Below are positions 1 to 8,770 of a stretch of DNA of 64,000 nt, in pieces (the first letter of the stretch is position 1; every line of letters begins with the position of its first letter). Made by a program: the position numbers and the translations under genes. Where the stretch lies: assembly GCA_023525975.1 (NCBI GenBank), contig CM042035.1, forward strand, positions 25,656,001 to 25,720,000. Direction: 5' to 3'. Under the pieces are notes generated by a model. That model made no database searches and was not told the origin of the DNA. It saw only the letters and a list, made by a program, of their open reading frames with translations. This DNA is from Smallanthus sonchifolius. Lineage: Eukaryota; Streptophyta; Magnoliopsida; Asterales; Asteraceae.

Positions 1-218
1 CGAGTGGAACACGTGTGTCTTCTTATACTAGTCAATTATTCTTACGCCTCGGGTGAGCGTGGGAATATGTTTTGTACAAGGAAGTATAAGAACTAAACGC
101 TCGCCGGCGGGTGACGCACGTGTTGACGTAAGGTGAAACGCGCGCGCAAGAGGAGAATGCAAGTAAAAATGAGTCATGTGTGGAAGGGGATAAAGTAATA
201 GAATGAAAGAGTTATTTC
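1..218 (+). repeat. Partial spacer at left edge
   Basis: This is the 3' part of a spacer whose gene lies outside the window. It has the signature that normally follows non-A genes and precedes A genes: TCTTCTT near position 20, AAGGTGAAACG near 130 and GAGTTATTT just before the gene. It holds a CACGTG hexamer, GC-rich CGCGCGC sequence and the AT-rich promoter region of copy 1. No other gene is visible. Confidence 0.95.
190..218 (+). promoter_or_regulatory. Upstream Pol III element of copy 1 (class A type)
   Basis: ATAAAGTAATAG begins at -29 relative to the gene and fits the TATA-like element that plant 5S genes carry near -28. The base at -1 is C, as in plants generally. The GC dinucleotide at -12 reported for Arabidopsis is absent; GAAAGA is found there. 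A copies have GAGTTATTTC next to the gene where other classes have GAATTATTTC. The match is by position and composition only. Confidence 0.65.
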
Positions 219-338
219 GGTTGCGATCATACCAGCACTAAAGCACCGGATCCCATCAGAACTTCGCAGTTAAGCGTGCTTGAGCGAGAGTAGTACTAGG
301 ATGGGTGACCCCTTGGGAAGTCCTCGTGTTGCAACCCC
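219..338 (+). rRNA. 5S rRNA: 5S rRNA gene, copy 1 (class A, C95T)
   Basis: The gene makes 5S rRNA of the large ribosomal subunit, transcribed by RNA polymerase III. It is 120 bases long, from GGTTGCGATC to GTTGCAACCCC, and is followed at once by six T. The internal promoter is recognisable: A box near 50-64, IE near 67-72, C box near 80-90. Class A differs from the usual plant sequence at C46T and G65A and keeps G108. On the standard eukaryotic 5S fold, C46T turns G31-C46 into a G-U wobble and G65A opens C14-G65 at the end of helix II. This copy also has C95T, shared only with copy 7, its duplicate 3017 bases on. Whether class A copies are expressed cannot be told from sequence. Confidence 0.98.
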
Positions 339-344
339 TTTTTT
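339..344 (+). terminator. Pol III T-run terminator after copy 1
   Basis: Six T follow the last C of the gene directly, then AATTTA and a second T-rich run. Runs of four or more T end Pol III transcription, so the second run may act as a backup. The arrangement repeats after the other copies; the second run is broken by A (TTTATTTTTA) in some class A units and is one T longer after copies 88 and 100. Confidence 0.9.
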
Positions 345-483
345 AATTTATTTATTTTTACTCTAAACAACGTCATCCGTTGATTATTATGCAAGTGGGC
401 GTAACGAGTTTTTGTCAAAAAACGGTCAACGTACGTAAAGACTCGGGCGCGCGGGTCCGTGTCGGGAACACCCAATCGCGGGA

Positions 484-519
484 GACACACGTTTAGACGT
501 CGAGTGGAACACGTGTGTC
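484..519. repeat. Inverted repeat in class A spacer
   Basis: GACACACGT (484-492) is the exact reverse complement of ACGTGTGTC (511-519), with an 18-base loop containing GACGTC. The right arm overlaps a CACGTG hexamer. The same element occurs in every spacer examined. It could form a hairpin or a paired protein site; no function is shown. Confidence 0.75.
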
Positions 520-689
520 ATCTTATACTAGTCAATTATTCTTACGCCTCGGGTGAGCGTGGGAATATGTTTTGTACAAGGAAGTATAAGAACTAAACGC
601 TCGCCGTCGGGTGACGCACGTGTTGACGTAAGGCGGAACGCGCGCGTAAGAGGAGAATGCAAGTAAAAATGAGTCATGTGTGGAAGGGG

Positions 690-718
690 ATAAAGTAATA
701 GAATGAAAGAATTATTTC
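690..718 (+). promoter_or_regulatory. Upstream Pol III element of copy 2 (class B type)
   Basis: ATAAAGTAATAG lies at -29 to -18 and C at -1, as for copy 1, but the gene-proximal sequence is GAATTATTTC. This form precedes B, C, D, E and F copies, so the promoter-proximal base separates the two main families. Confidence 0.65.
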
Positions 719-838
719 GGTTGCGATCATACCAGCACTAAAGCACCGGATCCCATCAGAACTCCGCAGTTAAGCGTGCTTGGGCGAGAGTAGTACTAGG
801 ATGGGTGACCCCCTGGGAAGTCCTCTTGTTGCAACCCC
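719..838 (+). rRNA. 5S rRNA: 5S rRNA gene, copy 2 (class B reference)
   Basis: Class B keeps T45, C46, T63, G64 and G65 of the usual plant sequence and differs in this comparison only at G108T. On the standard fold position 108 pairs with C67 at the base of helix V, so G108T leaves a C-U mismatch there. The rest of the gene, including helix I, A box and C box, is intact. Class B is a good candidate for a functional copy. The spacer after it is 386 bases and carries GTCGTGGAACGCCC, a form shared with copies 8 and 78. Confidence 0.98.
768..808 (+). promoter_or_regulatory. Internal control region of copy 2
   Basis: The A box falls at about 768-782 (gene 50-64), the intermediate element at 785-790 (67-72) and the C box at 798-808 (80-90), by homology with mapped plant 5S genes. 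These would bind TFIIIA and TFIIIC. Class C (G64C) and class D (T63G) change the 3' end of the A box; class E changes the intermediate element (C67T). Copies 72, 75 and 117 have single changes at 75, 85 and 87. Confidence 0.8.
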
Positions 839-1224
839 TTTTTTAATTTATTTTTTTTACTCTAAACAACGTCATCCGTTGATTATTATGCAAGCGGACG
901 TGGGTGTAACGAGTTTTTGTCAAAAAACGGTCAACGTACGTAAAGACTCGGGCGCGCGGGTCCGTGTCGTGGAACGCCCGATCGCGGGAGACACACGTTT
1001 AGACGTCGAGTGGAACACGTGTGTCTTCTTATACTAGTCAATTATTCTTACGCCTCGGGTGAGCGTGGGAATATGTTTTGTACAAGGAAGTATAAGAACT
1101 AAACGCTCGCCGGCGGGTGACGCACGTGTTGACGTAAGGTGAAACGCGCGCGCAAGAGGAGAATGCAAGTAAAAATGAGTCATGTGTGGAAGGGGATAAA
1201 GTAATAGAATGAAAGAGTTATTTC
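839..1224 (+). repeat. Reference class B spacer, 386 bases
   Basis: Compared with the class A spacer it has GCAAGCGGACGTGGGTGTAAC (about six extra bases), GAACGCCC in place of GAACACCC, TCTTCTT in place of TCATCTT, and AAGGTG in place of AAGGCG before the next gene. It contains nine ACGT cores, two of them in CACGTG. C, D, E and F spacers are of this type with minor changes. Nothing gene-like is present. Confidence 0.9.
989..1026. repeat. Inverted repeat in class B spacer
   Basis: AGACACACGT (989-998) is the exact reverse complement of ACGTGTGTCT (1017-1026). The arms are ten bases because this spacer has TCTTCTT after the right arm; class A spacers have nine. Confidence 0.75.
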
Positions 1225-1344
1225 GGTTGCGATCATACCAGCACTAAAGCACCGGATCCCATCAGAACTTCGCAGTTAAGCGTGCTTGAGCGAGAGTAGT
1301 ACTAGGATGGGTGACCCCCTGGGAAGTCCTCGTGTTGCAACCCC
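1225..1344 (+). rRNA. 5S rRNA: 5S rRNA gene, copy 3 (class A)
   Basis: Plain class A (C46T, G65A). Preceded by AAGGTGAAACG spacer. Duplicate partner: copy 9. Confidence 0.97.
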
Positions 1345-1724
1345 TTTTTTAATTTATTTTTTTTTACTCTAAACAACGTCATCCGTTGATTATTATGCAA
1401 GTGGGCGTAACGAGTTTTTGTCAAAAAACGGTCAACGTACGTAAAGACTCGGGCGCGCGGGTCCGTGTCGGGAACACCCAATCGCGGGAGACACACGTTT
1501 AGACGTCGAGTGGAACACGTGTGTCATCTTATACTAGTCAATTATTCTTACGCCTCGGGTGAGCGTGGGAATATGTTTTGTACAAGGAAGTATAAGAACT
1601 AAACGCTCGCCGGCGGGTGACGCACGTGTTGACGTAAGGCGGAACGCGCGCGCAAGAGGAGAATGCAAGTAAAAATGAGTCATGTGTGGAAGGGGATAAA
1701 GTAATAGAATGAAAGAATTATTTC

Positions 1725-1844
1725 GGTTGCGATCATACCAGCACTAAAGCACCGGATTCCATCAGAACTCCGCAGTTAAGCGTGCTTGGGCGAGAGTAGT
1801 ACTAGGATGGGTGACCCCCTGGGAAGTCCTCTTGTTGCAACCCC
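1725..1844 (+). rRNA. 5S rRNA: 5S rRNA gene, copy 4 (class B, C34T)
   Basis: Class B with C34T, which removes the BamHI site. Its spacer is chimeric: the first half is B type, then GGGAACACCC and GTCTTG of A type follow, giving a 505-base step. Partner: copy 10. Confidence 0.97.
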
Positions 1845-2229
1845 TTTTTTAATTTATTTTTTTTACTCTAAACAACGTCATCCGTTGATTATTATGCAAG
1901 CGGACGTGGGTGTAACGAGTTTTTGTCAAAAAACGGTCAACGTACGTAAAGACTCGGGCGCGCGGGTCCGTGTCGGGAACACCCGATCGCGGGAGACACA
2001 CGTTTAGACGTCTTGTGGAACACGTGTGTCATCTTATACTAGTCAATTATTCTTACGCCTCGGGTGAGCGTGGGAATATGTTTTGTACAAGGAAGTATAA
2101 GAACTAAACGCTCGCCGGCGGGTGACGCACGTGTTGACGTAAGGCGGAACGCGCGCGCAAGAGGAGAATGCAAGTAAAAATGAGTCATGTGTGGAAGGGG
2201 ATAAAGTAATAGAATGAAAGAATTATTTC

Positions 2230-2349
2230 GGTTGCGATCATACCAGCACTAAAGCACCGGATCCCATCAGAACCCCGCAGTTAAGCGTGCTTCGGCGAGA
2301 GTAGTACTAGGATGGGTGACCCCCTAGGAAGTCCTCTTGTTGCAACCCC
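2230..2349 (+). rRNA. 5S rRNA: 5S rRNA gene, copy 5 (class C reference, G97A)
   Basis: Class C has T45C, G64C and G108T. On the standard fold these give A32-C45 in helix III, C15-C64 in helix II and C67-U108 in helix V, three disturbed pairs; G64C also alters the last base of the A box. This is more damage than in classes A, B or D, yet class C is the second most numerous class. This copy also has G97A, shared with copies 11 and 54. Expression is uncertain. Confidence 0.96.
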
Positions 2350-2735
2350 TTTTTTAATTTATTTTTTTTACTCTAAACAACGTCATCCGTTGATTATTAT
2401 GCAAGCGGACGTGGGTGTAACGAGTTTTTGTCAAAAAACGGTCAACGTACGTAAAGACTCGGGCGCGCGGGTCCGTGTCGGGGAACGCCCGATCGCGGGA
2501 GACACACGTTTAGACGTCGAGTGGAACACGTGTGTCTTCTTATACTAGTCAATTATTCTTACGCCTCGGGTGAGCGTGGGAATATGTTTTGTACAAGGAA
2601 GTATAAGAACTAAACGCTCGCCGGCGGGTGACGCACGTGTTGACGTAAGGTGGAACGCGCGCGCAAGAGGAGAATGCAAGTAAAAATGAGTCATGTGTGG
2701 AAGGGGATAAAGTAATAGAATGAAAGAGTTATTTC

Positions 2736-2855
2736 GGTTGCGATCATACCAGCACTAAAGCACCGGATCCCATCAGAACTTCGCAGTTAAGCGTGCTTGA
2801 GCGAGAGTAGTACTAGGATGGGTGACCCCCTGGGAAGTCCTCGTGTTGCAACCCC
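2736..2855 (+). rRNA. 5S rRNA: 5S rRNA gene, copy 6 (class A)
   Basis: Plain class A. Its spacer switches from the GGCGG form to GAGTTA between about 3158 and 3226, so an A gene follows an A gene. Confidence 0.97.
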
Positions 2856-3235
2856 TTTTTTAATTTATTTTTTTTTACTCTAAACAACGTCATCCGTTGA
2901 TTATTATGCAAGTGGGCGTAACGAGTTTTTGTCAAAAAACGGTCAACGTACGTAAAGACTCGGGCGCGCGGGTCCGTGTCGGGAACACCCGATCGCGGGA
3001 GACACACGTTTAGACGTCGAGTGGAACACGTGTGTCATCTTATACTAGTCAATTATTCTTACGCCTCGGGTGAGCGTGGGAATATGTTTTGTACAAGGAA
3101 GTATAAGAACTAAACGCTCGCCGGCGGGTGACGCACGTGTTGACGTAAGGCGGAACGCGCGCGCAAGAGGAGAATGCAAGTAAAAATGAGTCATGTGTGG
3201 AAGGGGATAAAGTAATAGAATGAAAGAGTTATTTC

Positions 3236-3355
3236 GGTTGCGATCATACCAGCACTAAAGCACCGGATCCCATCAGAACTTCGCAGTTAAGCGTGCTTGA
3301 GCGAGAGTAGTACTAGGATGGGTGACCCCTTGGGAAGTCCTCGTGTTGCAACCCC
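3236..3355 (+). rRNA. 5S rRNA: 5S rRNA gene, copy 7 (class A, C95T)
   Basis: Same C95T as copy 1, 3017 bases upstream; marks the start of the second block. Confidence 0.97.
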
Positions 3356-3735
3356 TTTTTTAATTTATTTATTTTTACTCTAAACAACGTCATCCGTTGA
3401 TTATTATGCAAGTGGGCGTAACGAGTTTTTGTCAAAAAACGGTCAACGTACGTAAAGACTCGGGCGCGCGGGTCCGTGTCGGGAACACCCAATCGCGGGA
3501 GACACACGTTTAGACGTCGAGTGGAACACGTGTGTCATCTTATACTAGTCAATTATTCTTACGCCTCGGGTGAGCGTGGGAATATGTTTTGTACAAGGAA
3601 GTATAAGAACTAAACGCTCGCCGTCGGGTGACGCACGTGTTGACGTAAGGCGGAACGCGCGCGTAAGAGTAGAATGCAAGTAAAAATGAGTCATGTGTGG
3701 AAGGGGATAAAGTAATAGAATGAAAGAATTATTTC

Positions 3736-3855
3736 GGTTGCGATCATACCAGCACTAAAGCACCGGATCCCATCAGAACTCCGCAGTTAAGCGTGCTTGG
3801 GCGAGAGTAGTACTAGGATGGGTGACCCCCTGGGAAGTCCTCTTGTTGAAACCCC
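3736..3855 (+). rRNA. 5S rRNA: 5S rRNA gene, copy 8 (class B, C114A)
   Basis: Class B with private C114A (GTTGAAACC), which breaks G5-C114 in helix I. Upstream spacer has a private G to T (AAGAGTAGAA). Partner copy 2 lacks both changes. Confidence 0.96.
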
Positions 3856-4241
3856 TTTTTTAATTTATTTTTTTTACTCTAAACAACGTCATCCGTTGAT
3901 TATTATGCAAGCGGACGTGGGTGTAACGAGTTTTTGTCAAAAAACGGTCAACGTACGTAAAGACTCGGGCGCGCGGGTCCGTGTCGTGGAACGCCCGATC
4001 GCGGGAGACACACGTTTAGACGTCGAGTGGAACACGTGTGTCTTCTTATACTAGTCAATTATTCTTACGCCTCGGGTGAGCGTGGGAATATGTTTTGTAC
4101 AAGGAAGTATAAGAACTAAACGCTCGCCGGCGGGTGACGCACGTGTTGACGTAAGGTGAAACGCGCGCGCAAGAGGAGAATGCAAGTAAAAATGAGTCAT
4201 GTGTGGAAGGGGATAAAGTAATAGAATGAAAGAGTTATTTC

Positions 4242-4361
4242 GGTTGCGATCATACCAGCACTAAAGCACCGGATCCCATCAGAACTTCGCAGTTAAGCGT
4301 GCTTGAGCGAGAGTAGTACTAGGATGGGTGACCCCCTGGGAAGTCCTCGTGTTGCAACCCC
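4242..4361 (+). rRNA. 5S rRNA: 5S rRNA gene, copy 9 (class A)
   Basis: Plain class A; duplicate of copy 3. Confidence 0.97.
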
Positions 4362-4741
4362 TTTTTTAATTTATTTTTTTTTACTCTAAACAACGTCATC
4401 CGTTGATTATTATGCAAGTGGGCGTAACGAGTTTTTGTCAAAAAACGGTCAACGTACGTAAAGACTCGGGCGCGCGGGTCCGTGTCGGGAACACCCAATC
4501 GCGGGAGACACACGTTTAGACGTCGAGTGGAACACGTGTGTCATCTTATACTAGTCAATTATTCTTACGCCTCGGGTGAGCGTGGGAATATGTTTTGTAC
4601 AAGGAAGTATAAGAACTAAACGCTCGCCGGCGGGTGACGCACGTGTTGACGTAAGGCGGAACGCGCGCGCAAGAGGAGAATGCAAGTAAAAATGAGTCAT
4701 GTGTGGAAGGGGATAAAGTAATAGAATGAAAGAATTATTTC

Positions 4742-4861
4742 GGTTGCGATCATACCAGCACTAAAGCACCGGATTCCATCAGAACTCCGCAGTTAAGCGT
4801 GCTTGGGCGAGAGTAGTACTAGGATGGGTGACCCCCTGGGAAGTCCTCTTGTTGCAACCCC
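4742..4861 (+). rRNA. 5S rRNA: 5S rRNA gene, copy 10 (class B, C34T)
   Basis: C34T and the same chimeric 505-base unit as copy 4. Confidence 0.97.
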
Positions 4862-5246
4862 TTTTTTAATTTATTTTTTTTACTCTAAACAACGTCATCC
4901 GTTGATTATTATGCAAGCGGACGTGGGTGTAACGAGTTTTTGTCAAAAAACGGTCAACGTACGTAAAGACTCGGGCGCGCGGGTCCGTGTCGGGAACACC
5001 CGATCGCGGGAGACACACGTTTAGACGTCTTGTGGAACACGTGTGTCATCTTATACTAGTCAATTATTCTTACGCCTCGGGTGAGCGTGGGAATATGTTT
5101 TGTACAAGGAAGTATAAGAACTAAACGCTCGCCGGCGGGTGACGCACGTGTTGACGTAAGGCGGAACGCGCGCGCAAGAGGAGAATGCAAGTAAAAATGA
5201 GTCATGTGTGGAAGGGGATAAAGTAATAGAATGAAAGAATTATTTC

Positions 5247-5366
5247 GGTTGCGATCATACCAGCACTAAAGCACCGGATCCCATCAGAACCCCGCAGTTA
5301 AGCGTGCTTCGGCGAGAGTAGTACTAGGATGGGTGACCCCCTAGGAAGTCCTCTTGTTGCAACCCC
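5247..5366 (+). rRNA. 5S rRNA: 5S rRNA gene, copy 11 (class C, G97A)
   Basis: Class C with G97A; duplicate of copy 5. Confidence 0.96.
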
Positions 5367-5752
5367 TTTTTTAATTTATTTTTTTTACTCTAAACAACGT
5401 CATCCGTTGATTATTATGCAAGCGGACGTGGGTGTAACGAGTTTTTGTCAAAAAACGGTCAACGTACGTAAAGACTCGGGCGCGCGGGTCCGTGTCGGGG
5501 AACGCCCGATCGCGGGAGACACACGTTTAGACGTCGAGTGGAACACGTGTGTCTTCTTATACTAGTCAATTATTCTTACGCCTCGGGTGAGCGTGGGAAT
5601 ATGTTTTGTACAAGGAAGTATAAGAACTAAACGCTCGCCGGCGGGTGACGCACGTGTTGACGTAAGGTGGAACGCGCGCGCAAGAGGAGAATGCAAGTAA
5701 AAATGAGTCATGTGTGGAAGGGGATAAATTAATAGAATGAAAGAGTTATTTC

Positions 5753-5872
5753 GGTTGCGATCATACCAGCACTAAAGCACCGGATCCCATCAGAACTTCG
5801 CAGTTAAGCGTGCTTGAGCGAGAGTAGTACTAGGATGGGTGACCCCCTGGGAAGTCCTCGTGTTGCAACCCC
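5753..5872 (+). rRNA. 5S rRNA: 5S rRNA gene, copy 12 (class A)
   Basis: Class A gene body; upstream element has a private G to T (ATAAATTAATAG). Last gene of the duplicated 3017-bp block. Confidence 0.97.
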
Positions 5873-6252
5873 TTTTTTAATTTATTTTTTTTTACTCTAA
5901 ACAACGTCATCCGTTGATTATTATGCAAGTGGGCGTAACGAGTTTTTGTCAAAAAACGGTCAACGTACGTAAAGACTCGGGCGCGCGGGTCCGTGTCGGG
6001 AACACCCGATCGCGGGAGACACACGTTTAGACGTCGAGTGGAACACGTGTGTCATCTTATACTAGTCAATTATTCTTACGCCTCGGGTGAGCGTGGGAAT
6101 ATGTTTTGTACAAGGAAGTATAAGAACTAAACGCTCGCCGGCGGGTGACGCACGTGTTGACGTAAGGCGGAACGCGCGCGCAAGAGGAGAATGCAAGTAA
6201 AAATGAGTCATGTGTGGAAGGGGATAAAGTAATAGAATGAAAGAATTATTTC

Positions 6253-6372
6253 GGTTGCGATCATACCAGCACTAAAGCACCGGATCCCATCAGAACTCCG
6301 TAGTTAAGCGTGCTTGGGCGAGAGTAGTACTAGGATGGGTGACCCCCTGGGAAGTCCTCTTGTTGCAACCCC
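6253..6372 (+). rRNA. 5S rRNA: 5S rRNA gene, copy 13 (class B, C49T)
   Basis: Class B with private C49T beside the A box and the helix III bulge. Spacer carries the GTATAGAC and AGTAAATTA markers typical of the distant A/D array. Confidence 0.96.
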
Positions 6373-6758
6373 TTTTTTAATTTATTTTTTTTACTCTAAA
6401 CAACGTCATCCGTTGATTATTATGCAAGCGGACGTGGGTGTAACGAGTTTTTGTCAAAAAACGGTCAACGTACGTATAGACTCGGGCGCGCGGGTCCGTG
6501 TCGGGGAACGCCCGATCGCGGGAGACACACGTTTAGACGTCGAGTGGAACACGTGTGTCTTCTTATACTAGTAAATTATTCTTACGCCTCGGGTGAGCGT
6601 GGGAATATGTTTTGTACAAGGAAGTATAAGAACTAAACGCTCGCCGGCGGGTGACGCACGTGTTGACGTAAGGTGGAACGCGCGCGCAAGAGGAGAATGC
6701 AAGTAAAAATGAGTCATGTGTGGAAGGGGATAAAGTAATAAATTGAAAGAGTTATTTC

Positions 6759-6878
6759 GGTTGCGATCATACCAGCACTAAAGCACCGGATCCCATCAGA
6801 ACTTCGCAGTTAAGCGTGCTTGAGCGAGAGTAGTACTAGGATGGGTGACCCCCTGGGAAGTCCTCGTGTTGCAACCCC
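6759..6878 (+). rRNA. 5S rRNA: 5S rRNA gene, copy 14 (class A)
   Basis: Class A with the AATAAATTG upstream form and GTAACTAG spacer marker otherwise found in the 42-59 kb array. Confidence 0.97.
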
Positions 6879-7258
6879 TTTTTTAATTTATTTTTTTTTA
6901 CTCTAAACAACGTCATCCGTTGATTATTATGCAAGTGGGCGTAACTAGTTTTTGTCAAAAAACGGTCAACGTACGTAAAGACTCGGGCGCGCGGGTCCGT
7001 GTCGGGAACACCCGATCGCGGGAGACACACGTTTAGACGTCGAGTGGAACACGTGTGTCATCTTATACTAGTCAATTATTCTTACGCCTCGGGTGAGCGT
7101 GGGAATATGTTTTGTACAAGGAAGTATAAGAACTAAACGCTCGCCGGCGGGTGACGCACGTGTTGACGTAAGGCGGAACGCGCGCGCAAGAGGAGAATGC
7201 AAGTAAAAATGAGTCATGTGTGGAAGGGGATAAAGTAATAGAATGAAAGAATTATTTC

Positions 7259-7378
7259 GGTTGCGATCATACCAGCACTAAAGCACCGGATCCCATCAGA
7301 ACTCCGCAGTTAAGCGTGCTGGGGCGAGAGTAGTACTAGGATGGGTGACCCCCTGGGAAGTCCTCTTGTTGCAACCCC
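7259..7378 (+). rRNA. 5S rRNA: 5S rRNA gene, copy 15 (class D reference)
   Basis: Class D has T63G and G108T. In the standard eukaryotic fold position 63 is the bulged base of helix II, so T63G may be tolerated, or may let G63 compete for C15. It also sits inside the A box. G108T leaves C67-U108. This copy is isolated from the other 17 class D copies, which lie at 42-59 kb. Confidence 0.97.
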
Positions 7379-7764
7379 TTTTTTAATTTATTTTTTTTAC
7401 TCTAAACAACGTCATCCGTTGATTATTATGCAAGCGGACGTGGGTGTAACGAGTTTTTGTCAAAAAACGGTCAACGTACGTATAGACTCGGGCGCGCGGG
7501 TCCGTGTCGGGGAACGCCCGATCGCGGGAGACACACGTTTAGACGTCGAGTGGAACACGTGTGTCTTCTTATACTAGTAAATTATTCTTACGCCTCGGGT
7601 GAGCGTGGGAATATGTTTTGTACAAGGAAGTATAAGAACTAAACGCTCGCCGGCGGGTGACGCACGTGTTGACGTAAGGTGGAACGCGCGCGCAAGAGGA
7701 GAATGCAAGTAAAAATGAGTCATGTGTGGAAGGGGATAAAGTAATAAATTGAAAGAGTTATTTC

Positions 7765-7884
7765 GGTTGCGATCATACCAGCACTAAAGCACCGGATCCC
7801 ATCAGAACTTCGCAGTTAAGCGTGCTTGAGCGAGAGTAGTACTAGGATGGGTGACCCCCTGGGAAGTCCTCGTGTTGCAACCCC
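7765..7884 (+). rRNA. 5S rRNA: 5S rRNA gene, copy 16 (class A)
   Basis: Class A with AATAAATTG upstream form. Matches copy 27 at offset 5530 apart from that upstream change. Confidence 0.97.
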
Positions 7885-8264
7885 TTTTTTAATTTATTTT
7901 TTTTTACTCTAAACAACGTCATCCGTTGATTATTATGCAAGTGGGCGTAACGAGTTTTTGTCAAAAAACGGTCAACGTACGTAAAGACTCGGGCGCGCGG
8001 GTCCGTGTCGGGAACACCCGATCGCGGGAGACACACGTTTAGACGTCGAGTGGAACACGTGTGTCATCTTATACTAGTCAATTATTCTTACGCCTCGGGT
8101 GAGCGTGGGAATATGTTTTGTACAAGGAAGTATAAGAACTAAACGCTCGCCGGCGGGTGACGCACGTGTTGACGTAAGGCGGAACGCGCGCGCAAGAGGA
8201 GAATGCAAGTAAAAATGAGTCATGTGTGGAAGGGGATAAAGTAATAGAATGAAAGAATTATTTC

Positions 8265-8384
8265 GGTTGCGATCATACCAGCACTAAAGCACCGGATCCC
8301 ATCAGAACTCCGCAGTTAAGCGTGCTTGGGCGAGAGTAGTACTAGGATGGGTGACCCCCTGGGAAGTCCTCTTGTTACAACCCC
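8265..8384 (+). rRNA. 5S rRNA: 5S rRNA gene, copy 17 (class B, G113A)
   Basis: Class B with G113A (TTGTTACAACC), which breaks C6-G113 in helix I. Shared with copies 28 and 119. Spacer has a private GACTTAAGG near 8680. Confidence 0.96.
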
Positions 8385-8770
8385 TTTTTTAATTTATTTT
8401 TTTTACTCTAAACAACGTCATCCGTTGATTATTATGCAAGCGGACGTGGGTGTAACGAGTTTTTGTCAAAAAACGGTCAACGTACGTAAAGACTCGGGCG
8501 CGCGGGTCCGTGTCGGGGAACGCCCGATCGCGGGAGACACACGTTTAGACGTCGAGTGGAACACGTGTGTCTTCTTATACTAGTCAATTATTCTTACGCC
8601 TCGGGTGAGCGTGGGAATATGTTTTGTACAAGGAAGTATAAGAACTAAACGCTCGCCGGCGGGTGACGCACGTGTTGACTTAAGGTGGAACGCGCGCGCA
8701 AGAAGAAAATGCAAGTAAAAATGAGTCATGTGTGGAAGGGGATAAAGTAATAGAATGAAAGAATTATTTC

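Larger units (their letters stand above)
339..718 (+). repeat. Reference class A spacer, 380 bases
   Basis: The spacer holds the T runs, then GCAAGTGGGCGTAAC, which lacks about six bases present in the other spacer type, a short inverted repeat GTTTTT-GTC-AAAAAAC, CGTACGT, a GC-rich stretch, GGGAACACCC, the CACGTG-containing inverted repeat at 484-519, TCATCTT, GGCGGAACGCGC and the next promoter. No coding potential is convincing. Other class A spacers are close copies, with CCGATCG or CCAATCG and GTCGAG or GTCTTG as the commonest alternatives. Confidence 0.9.
219..6252 (+). repeat. Tandem duplication of a 3017-bp six-gene block
   Basis: 219-3235 and 3236-6252 carry the same ordered series: A with C95T, B, A, chimeric B with C34T, C with G97A, A. 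Rare alleles C95T, C34T and G97A recur at exactly 3017 bases. The sequence just before each block differs in spacer type, which places the left breakpoint close to gene 1. Confidence 0.93.

Noticed and set aside
401..440. GTTTTTGTCAAAAAAC as a bidirectional terminator or regulatory hairpin
   Set aside because: The stem is short and AT-only, and the T-rich form (GTTTTTTTC) occurs freely in class B, C and D spacers, so no constraint is visible.
296..490. Recurrent - strand open frame of 64 codons (MCLPR...)
   Set aside because: It is antisense to the end of the class A 5S gene and its spacer. An extra T after copies 88 and 100 destroys it with no sign of constraint.
780..1037. Recurrent + strand open frame of 78-85 codons starting inside the 5S gene (MGDPLGSP...)
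   Set aside because: It covers the 5S gene 3' half and spacer, repeats with the unit, begins at ATG or TTG within the rRNA C box or A box, and is broken by single-base spacer changes (for example after copy 76). It is an artefact of the tandem repeat.
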